Assembly: GCA_052274345.1 (NCBI GenBank) | Contig: DAVZGP010000022.1 | Span: 1-50,973 of the forward strand | From: Clostridium_AD sp937920395 | GTDB lineage: Bacteria > Bacillota > Clostridia > Clostridiales > Clostridiaceae | DNA length: 50,973 bases | Reading direction: 5' to 3' | Part shown: positions 9,303 to 18,613 of the stretch, piece after piece | Layout: every line of letters begins with the position of its first letter | Numbering within the stretch: position 1 is the stretch's first letter | Program-made: the position numbers and the translations under genes | Notes under the pieces: model-generated | What the model was told of the DNA's origin: nothing | Database searches by the model: none | Seen by the model: the letters and a program-made list of their open reading frames with translations, nothing else

Positions 9303-9560
9303 TAAAAAAAACGCCCCCCTATGAAAGGGACGAAATATTTCCGTGGTACCACCCAAATTGATTAAACAATCCGCTTTTCCCTTATAACGTAAGGTCCACC
9401 CGTCTTAGCCTAATCATCATCGAAGGTTATAATTCATAATCGAAGATTCTACTTCAGCCTAAAGCTCCAGAATGTATTTCGCTGTATTCCTTAACTAGTT
9501 CACACCTACCACTAGCTCTCTTAATAATTATTACAGTTACTTCTTTCTTTCATAGCCTTT
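9303..9560 (-). promoter_or_regulatory. T-box riboswitch, tyrS leader (tRNA-Tyr)
   Basis: Read on the minus strand, the leader contains the T-box GGGTGGTACCACGG (9341-9354). The usual ACCGCGG is ACCACGG here. A CGTCCC/GGGGCG terminator hairpin with a T-run follows at 9303-9332. The stem I region begins at AAGAGAGCTAG near 9520-9530. A tyrosine codon TAC (plus-strand 9484-9486) sits in the GAA-codon-A context expected for a specifier loop. Confidence 0.93.
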
Positions 9561-9675
9561 TTTTATAATTTTTTCACTTATATCTATTTAACCATTTATT
9601 CTGTTTATTTTCAACTGTTTTTTCCCTATTCATTAAATAATCGTTCCACATATATAGACAATACTAAGTCTAAAC

Positions 9676-10821
9676 TCAAATAAAATGCTTTACTCCTGGG
9701 AAAATAGCCTTAAATGTATTATCATCTTTTGAATCCACAAATATTACTTTACCAAATTTAATAAAATTCTTTTTCATTCGTGCAAATCCTTTTCCTGATT
9801 TTATAAACCTTTTTTTGTCATCTAAAGCTATCAACTTGTCATATATCCACATGTTTCTTTTTAAATAATTATGAGTATTAACTTCGGTCGAAAACAATAG
9901 ATTTCCAGGACTAATCACACTTACACTATTATAATTTACTACTATTTCAATTTCCTTATAAAATATAGTATAATCCCTATAAAGTATTGCATTCTTAACT
10001 GCTTCATGAACCGCAATTATAGGATAATTAAATGGAAATATCTTTTTTAAAAATTCTTCTACTCTATCTAACATATCTAATAAATTTCCTTGCACAAGTA
10101 TAACTTCATCAAATTTATCATTTACCTTATTTACGATTCTTATCATATTGTGAGGTAAATAAATACTATTGATTGAGGAAAATACCAATAATCCACCAAG
10201 GGTAACTACCCTTTTATTATAATCTCTTTCTATGAAAGTTATTCCTGCATTATCCATAAATTCTAATCTATTTTCATTATTTACTAATATGCCTTTATTT
10301 TCAAAATATTTATTAATAATATCTAAATTCAAACTATTAATGTCACTATTCATAATAGGCATAGTCTCAATATTAAGATTAAAATTTTCTTGTAAGCTAG
10401 AAATTAATTCTTCTTTCCTCATTGTATCTGTTGTGGAACCTCTTCTTATGTAAAATGCGCCGTTCTCTCTTAATTGATAAGGCTTCTGACCACCATCATA
10501 TATAGTTATAATTGCCACGTTTTTGCTTTGATATACTATGAAATCTATAGATACTGGAATAGGTGGTTCACACCTCGAACTAATTATTTGCTGAATTTGT
10601 TCTTCTTTAAATTCATTGGCATCGATACCTATAATTCTTTTTGTTTTATCCTCTACCCCAATTATGATATATCCACGTCCTCCGCGAGAATTAGCTATAG
10701 CCGATACGTCTTTAGCTAGTTCTTTTTTACCACTTTCTATTAATATATCAATTTTTTGCTTATAATCTAGTTTTGTACCCTCATCTCTTTTTAACAACAT
10801 GTTAATTCTTTTTAAATCCAT
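9676..10821 (-). CDS. AlbA_2 (Schlafen-type) domain / ATPase-domain regulator
   Basis: 381 aa from an ATG preceded by GGGGTG; a longer frame upstream lacks a plausible start. The N-terminal about 130 residues match the AlbA_2 domain (KLDYKQK..., then ANSRGGRGYIIIGVED), and the C-terminal part contains a HEAVKNAILYRDY segment typical of the HATPase_c_4 module. Proteins of this architecture are annotated as putative transcriptional regulators or ATP-binding proteins; nucleic-acid binding is expected but the target is unknown. The gene stands alone between tyrS and gerKC. Confidence 0.85.
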   Translation of the reverse strand: MDLKRINMLLKRDEGTKLDYKQKIDILIESGKKELAKDVSAIANSRGGRGYIIIGVEDKTKRIIGIDANEFKEEQIQQIISSRCEPPIPVSIDFIVYQSKNVAIITIYDGGQKPYQLRENGAFYIRRGSTTDTMRKEELISSLQENFNLNIETMPIMNSDINSLNLDIINKYFENKGILVNNENRLEFMDNAGITFIERDYNKRVVTLGGLLVFSSINSIYLPHNMIRIVNKVNDKFDEVILVQGNLLDMLDRVEEFLKKIFPFNYPIIAVHEAVKNAILYRDYTIFYKEIEIVVNYNSVSVISPGNLLFSTEVNTHNYLKRNMWIYDKLIALDDKKRFIKSGKGFARMKKNFIKFGKVIFVDSKDDNTFKAIFPGVKHFI

Positions 10822-10917
10822 ACATTTCACCCCAAATACGCTGTAATAATATACTATGTTTACCATAGTATAATGTTCCAAATACCTTAAAAATAATTTT
10901 ATGATTATATTATAAAA

Positions 10918-10947
10918 CAAAAGGCGATGAAATACCATCACCCTTTA
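10918..10947 (-). terminator. intrinsic terminator of gerKA-gerKC
   Basis: On the minus strand AAAGGGTGATG and CATCGCCTTT form an interrupted stem with one bulge and a short loop, followed by TTTTGTTTTAT. It lies about 30 nt after the gerKC stop. Confidence 0.7.
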
Positions 10948-10978
10948 TTATATAAAAGAAATCATTTAAACTAGTAAA

Positions 10979-12097
10979 TTATTTAAAGTTTTTATCATCT
11001 CCTATATTCATTATTTGTACTTCTACATCCACTTTCAATTCAGTTTTTTTAATAATATTAGGGATTGTTATATTAGGATATTTTTCATTAAATTGTTCAG
11101 TTATATCAAACGTATCTATGCCTTTATCCTTATATGTTTGGAATAAAGCGTTGCAAGCTTTCACAATATTCTGTTCTGATTTTTCTTGAATTTCATTTAC
11201 ATTTTTTTTTGTAAAAGTAAATTTATTTTGTGCTTCTCCAAAATCTACATTAACCGTAATTTTCTTTTTCAAATGAATTATATTATCATAATAATTGACT
11301 TCAGTCTTAGTTTTACTTTTTCTGATTTCTAAAGTTACAAACTTGTTAATATTACATGGATTTGTTATTTCTAAAGTACCACCTATAATCGAATTCATTA
11401 AAAAGTTAAAACCTTGACCTTGCTGGTTTGTCAAAATACTAACCATTTTATCCTCTTTAATCACAGCACCACCGTTTATTTCTAGTTTTGCATCTAAAGA
11501 GTTTCTTTTAAGATCAATTATAGGTAAAACACTGGTTTTATCTCCCATTAATCTTTGATTATAAAAATCATTAAAACTAAGCGTTATAGCTCTTGAAGAT
11601 GATCCAATATTTAATATAATTTCCTTTAGAAGTATTCCAATGTATTTTTCTTGAATAATCTCGAGCTTCATAAGTTTCTCTGGATCGCCAACATATACTC
11701 CAATATAAGGTCTTAAAAGCAACTCTTGATCTCTATCTAAAAAATCCAAATAATCACTTACACCTAATTCCGCAGCCTTTTGAGTAAATAATATAACTTT
11801 GTTTTGTGTGAAATTTAATTTATAACTAGAAACAGCATTCATATTTCTAATAGCTTCAAACATTGTCTTTCCTACTCCTTCAAATAAAACCCTTTGATCC
11901 ACCCCTTGAGCCGCTGAACCTTTACTTCCTTTAAAAGCTTCAGTATATACTATAGGCCAACCGTGGTCATCTACATCTATAAGCATGGCAGTAACAAATG
12001 AAACTGTATTAATATCTCTATAACTAAAACATGATGACATAACAAAACAATTTATTATTATACAGCTTATAAATATCATTTTCTTATATTTTCTCAT
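10979..12097 (-). CDS. gerKC: spore germination lipoprotein, GerKC (Ger(x)C family)
   Basis: 372 aa from the ATG at 12097, with AAGGA 8 nt upstream. A basic start (MRKYKK) and hydrophobic stretch lead to the lipobox MSSC, with the lipidated Cys at residue 23. YRDINTVSFVTAMLIDVDD and the rest match Spore_GerAC lipoproteins, the C subunit of nutrient germinant receptors in the spore inner membrane. The gene overlaps the 3' end of gerKA by 14 nt, so the two are translationally coupled. The K-type name comes from the divergent gerKB arrangement known in C. perfringens; the subtype is an inference. Confidence 0.9.
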   Translation of the reverse strand: MRKYKKMIFISCIIINCFVMSSCFSYRDINTVSFVTAMLIDVDDHGWPIVYTEAFKGSKGSAAQGVDQRVLFEGVGKTMFEAIRNMNAVSSYKLNFTQNKVILFTQKAAELGVSDYLDFLDRDQELLLRPYIGVYVGDPEKLMKLEIIQEKYIGILLKEIILNIGSSSRAITLSFNDFYNQRLMGDKTSVLPIIDLKRNSLDAKLEINGGAVIKEDKMVSILTNQQGQGFNFLMNSIIGGTLEITNPCNINKFVTLEIRKSKTKTEVNYYDNIIHLKKKITVNVDFGEAQNKFTFTKKNVNEIQEKSEQNIVKACNALFQTYKDKGIDTFDITEQFNEKYPNITIPNIIKKTELKVDVEVQIMNIGDDKNFK

Positions 12098-13496
12098 TAT
12101 AATCATCCTTATTAAAAATACTATTAGATATGGTATTAAGATCCTTTCTATAAAATAAGTCCTTGAATTTGAAGGTTTCTAATGTACCCAAAGGGAATAA
12201 ATATGGATATCCACAACTTTCAAGACCCGCCATATGTGCTATAAATATAATAAAGCCAATATAGAATCCTGGAAGCCCCAGAACTGATGAAAACAAAATA
12301 ATAATCACATTCCATATAGCTATAGCACTATAAATTTTAGGAACTAAAAATGATGATATTGATGATAGTGCCACAATTACTATAGTACTTTGTGATGCTA
12401 TACCTGCCCCCACTGCAGCATCACCTAAAATTAGTGCTCCAACAATGCTCATTGCCTGCCCTATAGACTGAGGCAACCTTATACCCGCCTCGCGTAGTAA
12501 TTGGAAGAAAAAAGTCATTAATAATAATTCTATTACCGTAGGCATAGGTACTCCGGCTCTACTACTTGCTAACCTTAAAGTAATTACCGTTGGAAGCAGA
12601 GCAAAATGAAAAGTAGAGATAGCCAAATATAAACCAGACAATAGGTAAGCTAAAAAGAAGCTAACCAACCTAATAATTCTTAATGTATTAGCAAAATACT
12701 TATTAGAATAATAATCGTCTGGTGTTTGAAAATTATCTATAAAAAAATAAGGTGCAGTAATCACAAAAGGAGTTCCATCCACAATTATTCCTACTTTCCC
12801 CTCTAACAGTTTTGATGCAGCAACGTCTGGTTTTTCGGTAGTTCCTATTGTATCAAAAGGCGTATTTTTATTTTTTAATGCCTCTTCAATATAATTTGTG
12901 TCTAATATAAATTCTAATTTTATATTAGTAACCTTTTTTCTTATATAATCTACAAGTTTATTAGGTGCTACACCTTCAATATAGCATATCACAATTACAG
13001 TATTAGACTTACTACCCAGAATTACAGTTTCAAATTTCAATGATGGATCCTTAATTTTTCTTCTAATTAATGATACATTATCTACAAAGGCTTCTGTAAA
13101 TCCTTCTCTCGGACCCTTAATTACACTTTCTGTAACTGGAATTCCGACACTTCGCCTTACATATCCTTTGGCCTCACAATAAAATGATTTATTTGTAAAA
13201 GAGAATACAAGTACCAAGTCTCCTGATAAGACGTGGTATATAGCATCATCATCATCTTTAACATCTCCAATGCTATTAGCCGGTAATATTTCTTTTTTTA
13301 TATACTCTAAATTTACAGTATCAATTTTATATTGTATTAAAGGTTTAAATATATACTCACTAATAAATTTAGAATCGCATAAATCATCAATAAATATTCC
13401 ATATATTGTACCTACATTACATTCTATCTCTCTATACTTTACATCATAGCTATTTTTTAATTTTTCCTTAATATATTCTATATTTATTTTTTCCAT
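12084..13496 (-). CDS. gerKA: spore germination receptor A subunit, GerKA (GerA family)
   Basis: 470 aa from the ATG at 13496, preceded by GGTGA; a TTG 33 nt earlier is less likely. The soluble N-terminal domain (to about residue 270) contains the family segments DLVLVF and EGFTEAFVDNVSLIRRKIKDP. The C-terminal half has about five membrane segments and the conserved RLASSRAGVPMPTVIELLLM and REAGIRLPQSIGQAMSIVGALILGDAAV regions. It senses germinants with the B and C subunits in the spore inner membrane. It forms an operon with gerKC, and gerKB is divergent. Sporulation-specific expression is expected, but I could not pick out a clear sigma-G promoter. Confidence 0.93.
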   Translation of the reverse strand: MEKINIEYIKEKLKNSYDVKYREIECNVGTIYGIFIDDLCDSKFISEYIFKPLIQYKIDTVNLEYIKKEILPANSIGDVKDDDDAIYHVLSGDLVLVFSFTNKSFYCEAKGYVRRSVGIPVTESVIKGPREGFTEAFVDNVSLIRRKIKDPSLKFETVILGSKSNTVIVICYIEGVAPNKLVDYIRKKVTNIKLEFILDTNYIEEALKNKNTPFDTIGTTEKPDVAASKLLEGKVGIIVDGTPFVITAPYFFIDNFQTPDDYYSNKYFANTLRIIRLVSFFLAYLLSGLYLAISTFHFALLPTVITLRLASSRAGVPMPTVIELLLMTFFFQLLREAGIRLPQSIGQAMSIVGALILGDAAVGAGIASQSTIVIVALSSISSFLVPKIYSAIAIWNVIIILFSSVLGLPGFYIGFIIFIAHMAGLESCGYPYLFPLGTLETFKFKDLFYRKDLNTISNSIFNKDDYNEKI

Positions 13497-13540
13497 TTTA
13501 ATCACCCATTTTATTATTTGTAATGTCAAAGTTTATTATT

Positions 13541-13562
13541 CTAAAATGTTATAACATTTTAG
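13541..13562. promoter_or_regulatory. perfect 22-bp palindrome between gerKA and gerKB
   Basis: An 11+11-bp perfect inverted repeat without spacer (CTAAAATGTTA and its complement) is centred at 13551/13552, in the divergent 160-bp promoter region. The position suits an operator acting on both germination units. It could also be a chance AT-rich palindrome. No regulator is known to me for this site. Confidence 0.45.
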
Positions 13563-13656
13563 TTTAATATTTTTATAATGGGAAATACTACTAATATATT
13601 ATATATATTTTATATCATTCTGTTAAAAACAAGAAAAAAAGGGAGGCGAATGGTGA

Positions 13657-14739
13657 TTGGATAAACTAAATACAAAACATTTAATATTCATAATTTGGGG
13701 AACCTCTATTGTAGGAATGAAAACATATCCTAATGTATTCATTATAAATGGAGGTCGTGATTCTTGGATATCGATTATTATAGCTTCTATTATTATTTTA
13801 TTTTACTTTATTTATTTACTTTTCGTTTGTAAAAAAACGAATTCTTACGATATGGTTAAAATATACCGTAAAGCTTTAGGTAAAACATTTGGGGATCTTT
13901 TCTTAATCCTATTTATCCTGACCTTAGTTTTAACTTTAATAGAAAGCTCTTCAGTTGAAGCAAATGCATTACACTTAAATATGCTTTCTGAAACTCCTAT
14001 TTGGTTTTTTCTTTTATTTATATTAATTCCTGCAATTTATGTTGTAAAAAAAGGGACTAGAGCAATAACTATAACAACTATAGTTGGAATAAGCATTATT
14101 ATGTTTGCAGGAATAAATTTAGCTATTCTTACAGCTAAATATAAACATTACAGTTACCTACTTCCTATAATGGCGAATGGTATAAGTAAATCTTTTATTT
14201 TATCTATAATAAAGGCACTAGGTTGTTACGGTAGTATAGCTATTTGCCTTCCATTTTTAACAAGAATATATAATAAATCAAAAATTATAAAACATTGCAT
14301 TATTGCAATATTGATTGTCATACAAATGGAAATCGTTGCGAACATCGGGCTAATAAGTACCTTTGGAGTAGCTAGAGTCTTAACTATTAACTATCCAAAA
14401 CTTCTACAAACTCAGTTAGTTGATTATTTCGGTTTTATAGAAGGTGGCGAATTTTATGTAATGCTTCAAATGGTAGGCGGTTGGTTTATAAAATATGTAT
14501 TAGACCTAAGTGCTATATTAATTCTATTACAAAAACTATCCTTCTTTAATAAATACTGGGTATATATTATTAGTTTATTTGTATTCATAATTTCCTATTT
14601 CATCTCGGCTAAGGTACTAGTACTATACAAATTTTTAGACTTTTACGTATATTTTTCTGTTATAAGTTTCATATTAATACCGACAATAATTTTCAGCATA
14701 TCTTTATTTAATAATCGTCAAAAGCTTAAAAATTACTAA
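13657..14739 (+). CDS. gerKB: spore germination permease subunit, GerKB (GerB family)
   Basis: A 360-aa, ten-helix membrane protein of the amino-acid/polyamine transporter-like GerB family. KHLIFIIWGTSIVGMKTYP at the N-terminus and the internal FGDLFLILFILTL and ESSSVEANALHL stretches are typical. The start is a TTG 10 nt after GGAGG; an ATG at 13650 opens only four codons. It is transcribed divergently from gerKA-gerKC, as in C. perfringens where gerKB is monocistronic. It is the likely germinant-binding subunit of the receptor. Confidence 0.92.
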   Translation: MDKLNTKHLIFIIWGTSIVGMKTYPNVFIINGGRDSWISIIIASIIILFYFIYLLFVCKKTNSYDMVKIYRKALGKTFGDLFLILFILTLVLTLIESSSVEANALHLNMLSETPIWFFLLFILIPAIYVVKKGTRAITITTIVGISIIMFAGINLAILTAKYKHYSYLLPIMANGISKSFILSIIKALGCYGSIAICLPFLTRIYNKSKIIKHCIIAILIVIQMEIVANIGLISTFGVARVLTINYPKLLQTQLVDYFGFIEGGEFYVMLQMVGGWFIKYVLDLSAILILLQKLSFFNKYWVYIISLFVFIISYFISAKVLVLYKFLDFYVYFSVISFILIPTIIFSISLFNNRQKLKNY

Positions 14740-14757
14740 TTCAAAAAATAAAAAAAA

Positions 14758-14816
14758 TTAGGTTAAATCATCATCTGCCATACTGTTGCAACGACCCATG
14801 AAATGATTTAACCTAA
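14758..14816 (-). terminator. long hairpin terminator of the ECF S-component gene
   Basis: A perfect 14-bp stem (14758-14771/14803-14816) has an unusually long 31-nt loop. On the minus strand it is followed by TTTTTTTATTTTTTG. It lies 10 nt after the minus-strand stop and also between convergent gerKB and the ECF gene. Confidence 0.75.
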
Positions 14817-14825
14817 CGCTCAGTT

Positions 14826-15374
14826 TTAATTTATAGTATTTAATTTTGTTTTTAAAGCTGCTACCAATGGTAGTGCTAAAGCAATACCTGCAATCACTTG
14901 AAGAATATTAGTTGGTATATCCTTTAACGAAATAATTAATGCTTGTTTAATTGCAAAGTCTTTAGAAATAAATGTTAGTATAACAGTTCCCCCAATGTAA
15001 TAGGCTACAATCATCCAAATTCCAGCTACAACAAAAGCAAAGATATTATTTAAAGTATTATTTCCATTGTAACCTTTTCTATATGCAATAGTTCCAGCAA
15101 TATATCCCATTACACCTTTAATAACAAATGTAAATGGTGCCCACATGGTATATCCACTCATTAAATCAAATAAACACATACCAACAGCCGAAGCTATAGC
15201 AGATTTTTTTCTTCCAAATAATATTGCTGATAAAAATACCATACTATCTCCCAAATGAAGTACTCCCATAAAAGTTGGTATATGTATAACTGACGTAGCT
15301 AAAAACGTAATAGCTGCCATTAAACTAATTTGTACAATATCAATAGTTTTGATAGATGTGTTACTTCTTTCCAT
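14826..15374 (-). CDS. ECF transporter S component (vitamin/precursor uptake)
   Basis: 182 aa from the ATG at 15374 directly after AGGGGGG; longer in-frame extension lacks an RBS. The protein has about six membrane helices with the S-component signature: TSVIHIPTFMGVLHLGDSMVFLSA, FGRKKSAI, LFDLMSGYTMWAPFTFVIKG and GYIAG. This matches the PF07155-like branch. It would bind a small vitamin-like substrate and use a shared EcfAAT energising module that is not encoded nearby. I see no riboswitch in the short (about 50-nt) leader, so the ligand is undetermined. Confidence 0.85.
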   Translation of the reverse strand: MERSNTSIKTIDIVQISLMAAITFLATSVIHIPTFMGVLHLGDSMVFLSAILFGRKKSAIASAVGMCLFDLMSGYTMWAPFTFVIKGVMGYIAGTIAYRKGYNGNNTLNNIFAFVVAGIWMIVAYYIGGTVILTFISKDFAIKQALIISLKDIPTNILQVIAGIALALPLVAALKTKLNTIN

Positions 15375-15429
15375 TGTTCCCCCCCTAAAATTTGTTTTTA
15401 AATGTTTTCTTAAATTACTCTCTAATAAC

Positions 15430-15457
15430 ATTATATACAATACTTATTAATTTTCAA
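15430..15457 (-). promoter_or_regulatory. promoter of the ECF S-component gene
   Basis: On the minus strand TTGAAA (15457-15452) and TATAAT (15435-15430) are 16 bp apart. The start site would be near 15423, giving a leader too short for a riboswitch. Confidence 0.6.
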
Positions 15458-15490
15458 ATGTATCCATACGCTTTAGACGTGTAATAATTA

Positions 15491-15505
15491 TATACATTTT
15501 GTATA
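15491..15505. promoter_or_regulatory. inverted repeat TATACA-TTT-TGTATA in a divergent promoter region
   Basis: A perfect 6-bp inverted repeat with a 3-nt centre lies about 35 bp upstream of the ECF promoter and 60 bp upstream of the small membrane gene. It could be an operator. The AT-rich background makes chance likely. Confidence 0.25.
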
Positions 15506-15567
15506 TACATCGCTAAAATACCAAATACTATATATTGTTTAGTATTTTGATAAATGGAGGTATCTAT

Positions 15568-15723
15568 ATGACTTTTTTACGATGGCTCGGTGGATTTGTG
15601 GTTTTATTTTGGTTGATGGGAGTGCTTTTTAGTAAAGGAGGAAGTTTAATTAACATATTACTAATAGTTGCTGCCATTGTATTTATAATTGACATTCTAT
15701 CTAGTAAAAGAAAAAATTTATAA
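15568..15723 (+). CDS. lmo0937-type small membrane protein
   Basis: 51 aa from the ATG at 15568, which follows GGAGG by 7 nt. Two hydrophobic helices are joined by FSKGGSL and end in a basic tail (SSKRKNL). This matches the lmo0937 family of tiny two-helix proteins common in Firmicutes. Function is unknown; stress-linked expression is reported for some relatives. A strong terminator follows, so the gene is monocistronic. Confidence 0.8.
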   Translation: MTFLRWLGGFVVLFWLMGVLFSKGGSLINILLIVAAIVFIIDILSSKRKNL

Positions 15724-15735
15724 AATTAAACCTAA

Positions 15736-15768
15736 AAAAGTCTCTTGAAATATTATCAAGAGACTTTT
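15736..15768. terminator. bidirectional intrinsic terminator
   Basis: A perfect 13-bp stem (15736-15748/15756-15768) with a 7-nt loop has A-run and T-run flanks. It serves the small membrane gene (+) and release factor 3 (-). Confidence 0.88.
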
Positions 15769-15817
15769 CATTTTATTTGTTTTTTTAATTAAGTTACCAA
15801 AAAAACTTATCTTCTAC

Positions 15818-17413
15818 TTAATCATTATTTTTACTAACATCTGATAATATTAAGCCTTTATTATGCTCCAATGCCCAACTAATACCCCAATCATTTTGGA
15901 ACAATAATAAATCTCTATCCTTAAAATCTTTAACTAATCTAGCATCACTAGTTAAGTTAAGTTTTTCTTTATCTATTGCACTCTTTTCAATCCATCTTAT
16001 ATTCTTAAATGCTAACCTATCAATTTTAATATCTACATTATATTCATTTTTAAGTCTAAATTCTAGTACCTCAAACTGAAGAACTCCGACAACCCCAACT
16101 ACAATTTGTTCAATTCCTATATGTAGTTCCTTAAATACTTGGATTGCACCCTCTTGAGCTATTTGTGTTACTCCCTTTATAAATTGCTTTCTCTTCATAG
16201 TATCAACAGTTCTCACCCTTGCAAAATACTCTGGTGCAAAAGTTGGTATTCCTTCAAACTCAAATTTATTTGAAGAAGAACATATAGTATCTCCTATGCT
16301 AAATATACCTGGATCAAAAACTCCAATAATATCTCCAGCATAAGCTGTATCTACTATTTCTCTCTCTTGTGCTAAAAACTGTTGAGGTTGTGCAAGCTTT
16401 ATTTTATTACCTCCTTGCACATGATAAACATCCATTCCTTTTTCAAACTCTCCAGAACAAATTCTCATGAAAGCAATTCTATCCCTATGAGCCTTATTCA
16501 TATTAGCTTGAATTTTAAAAACAAACGCAGAAAAGTCTTTGCTATAAACATCAATTTTCCCTATACTTGAATTCCTTGGTAATGGAGGTGATGTTAATTC
16601 TAAAAAGCTTTCTAAAAATGGTTCAACACCAAAATTAGTTGATGCGCTACCAAAAAATACTGGAGTGAGTTCACCATTAGCTACTTTAGCTAAATCAAAA
16701 TCATCACCTGCTACATCTAGAAGTTCCATATCTTCCATAAGTTTCTTATATAAATCCTCACCAATAAGTTCAATTGCTCTTTCATCTGAAACATTAATTT
16801 TTGTTTCTTTAGCTTCTATTTGACCATGCTTTCCATCATCAAAAACTATTATTTCTTTTGTACGCCTATCATAAACGCCTTTAAAATCTACTCCACAACC
16901 TATAGGCCAATTCATTGGATAAGATCTAATTCCAAACTCATTTTCTATCTCTTCCATAAGTTCAAATATATCGCGAGTTTCACGATCCATTTTATTAATA
17001 AAAGTAAAAATAGGTATCTCTCTAAGGCTACAAACTTGAAACAACTTTCTTGTTTGTGCCTCTACTCCTTTTGCACCATCAATAATCATAACTGCACTAT
17101 CTGCTGCCATAAGGGTTCTGTATGTGTCCTCACTAAAATCTTGATGCCCTGGGGTATCAAGTATATTTATACAAAAATCTTTATAATTAAATTGCATAAC
17201 TGAAGACGTAACAGAAATACCTCTTTGTTTTTCTATTTCCATCCAATCAGAAACTGCATGTTTAGAAGCTTTTCTAGCCTTAACTGAACCTGCAAGTCTT
17301 ATAGCGCCACCATATAATAATAACTTTTCCGTCAGTGTAGTTTTACCGGCATCTGGATGAGAAATTATAGCAAACGTTCTTCTCTTTTTAATCTGTTTTA
17401 TGTAATCCTCCAA
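15818..17413 (-). CDS. prfC: peptide chain release factor 3
   Basis: 531 aa from a TTG at 17413, chosen because AAAGGAG lies 9 nt upstream and the protein then begins EDYIKQIKKRRTFAIISHPDAG, as RF3 does. The GTPase motifs are complete: G1 SHPDAGKTT, G2 with EIEKQRGISVTSS, G3 DTPGHQDF and G4 NKMDR. The EF-Tu-like domain II and the RF3 C-terminal domain follow. It recycles RF1/RF2 from terminated ribosomes using GTP. The alternative is an EF-G/TetM-like factor, but the length and the SDWMEIEKQRG segment fit RF3. Monocistronic. Confidence 0.95.
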   Translation of the reverse strand: MEDYIKQIKKRRTFAIISHPDAGKTTLTEKLLLYGGAIRLAGSVKARKASKHAVSDWMEIEKQRGISVTSSVMQFNYKDFCINILDTPGHQDFSEDTYRTLMAADSAVMIIDGAKGVEAQTRKLFQVCSLREIPIFTFINKMDRETRDIFELMEEIENEFGIRSYPMNWPIGCGVDFKGVYDRRTKEIIVFDDGKHGQIEAKETKINVSDERAIELIGEDLYKKLMEDMELLDVAGDDFDLAKVANGELTPVFFGSASTNFGVEPFLESFLELTSPPLPRNSSIGKIDVYSKDFSAFVFKIQANMNKAHRDRIAFMRICSGEFEKGMDVYHVQGGNKIKLAQPQQFLAQEREIVDTAYAGDIIGVFDPGIFSIGDTICSSSNKFEFEGIPTFAPEYFARVRTVDTMKRKQFIKGVTQIAQEGAIQVFKELHIGIEQIVVGVVGVLQFEVLEFRLKNEYNVDIKIDRLAFKNIRWIEKSAIDKEKLNLTSDARLVKDFKDRDLLLFQNDWGISWALEHNKGLILSDVSKNND

Positions 17414-17654
17414 GGTATCGCTCTCCTTTTTTTTATGTTTTAATTTATGTAAATACATATATATTCCTACAATCACTCACTTAACTCCTAGTGATTCTAA
17501 AATTTCACCTATCAAATCTCTACCTATCAATTTTAGCTTTTATACACATATCTGTCAACTAAGGTTGTACTTATAAATGGTAACAGAATAAAATATTTTT
17601 AAGTAGAATTTATTCTGTATAAGTTTGTTGTATCTATCTAGAGAATTTGAAACT

Positions 17655-18464
17655 TTATTTGTTTAGAGGATGAGAATACAATTCAGACATCGTAATATAC
17701 AATGATTTCTGTTGTAGCATTTTTGAATCTTTTGTATATGTACTTATTCCACCCATTTTTAATAATTCATCTATTGAACTTGTTGCTAAAGTATACTCCT
17801 TCATAAACTTACCATATACAAATGACTTTGCATCATGTACTTTTTCTATAATCTTTTGCACTGGATTTAATATTCTTTCTTCAATTATCGAAGGATTTCC
17901 AAGCAAATCATTCACACTAACATTGCTTGAAAAGTGCTTATCCTTGTCTATTTCAACTGTATTACTTGTCTTAGTGCCATCTAACTTTCCAGAATCAAGT
18001 GTTATATTAAATCCCTTAGACAATATAACACTTGATTTACCATCAGCTCCATTTAGCTGAATTGTCTTATCCCCTACTATATCATTCTCCACATTTTGAT
18101 TCATAAGACCTTCTAAATTATTTAATAACTTGCCTGCTTGCTTTTCAATTTTTGACTTTTCGTCTTCACTCAAATCATAATTTGTATATTGCTTTGATAA
18201 TTCTTTGAGTTGATTGCCTATATTCTTTATATCGTCTAATCCCACCTCTTTCTTTTGTAAAATTGACATTCCACTTTCAATTTGTTGCTCTGAATTTTGG
18301 CTAACTGTTAATTGATCATTCATATTTCTTATTTTCTGTTTTATAAGCTCATCAGAACTTATTTTCTTGCTATTAGTAATACTATTTTTGTTATTCAATA
18401 CCTTCTGAAGTTGTTGGTTACTACTATTGTTTATATATGGATTATTAAAATTTCCAATAATCAT
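17655..18464 (-). CDS. flagellin-like protein (distant), function unknown
   Basis: A 269-aa, Asn/Ser/Lys-rich protein with no signal peptide or membrane segment. Residues about 45-120 (IRNMNDQLTVSQNSEQQIES, then GMSILQKKEVGLDDIKNIGNQLKELSKQYTN and SEDEKSKIEKQAGKLLNNLEGL) follow the heptad and spacing pattern of the flagellin N-terminal D0/D1 domain, which holds the NxxDGISLxQTAEGAL pattern in true flagellins. The C-terminal helix (SIDELLKMGG to the end) could be the partner helix. The usual flagellin N-terminal 30 residues are missing. It is an orphan with no flagellar neighbours. The RBS GGGGG is 9 nt before the ATG. The homology is by eye. Confidence 0.5.
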   Translation of the reverse strand: MIIGNFNNPYINNSSNQQLQKVLNNKNSITNSKKISSDELIKQKIRNMNDQLTVSQNSEQQIESGMSILQKKEVGLDDIKNIGNQLKELSKQYTNYDLSEDEKSKIEKQAGKLLNNLEGLMNQNVENDIVGDKTIQLNGADGKSSVILSKGFNITLDSGKLDGTKTSNTVEIDKDKHFSSNVSVNDLLGNPSIIEERILNPVQKIIEKVHDAKSFVYGKFMKEYTLATSSIDELLKMGGISTYTKDSKMLQQKSLYITMSELYSHPLNK

Positions 18465-18613
18465 TTTTCATTTCCCCCTTCAACTGAAATCTAAAAAATA
18501 AATCATACTATAGTTATCGAGATTAAAAAATAAAAAGATACCCTAAGTGAAAGAAATTTTAAATTAACAGATTCCGTTTTGAGCTGCAAAAAAGGCTAAA
18601 CAGAATAAATACA

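Noticed and set aside
14826..15374. Riboswitch in front of the ECF S-component gene
   Set aside because: The promoter at 15430-15457 leaves only about 50 nt of leader, and no thiamine, FMN or other aptamer motif is visible.
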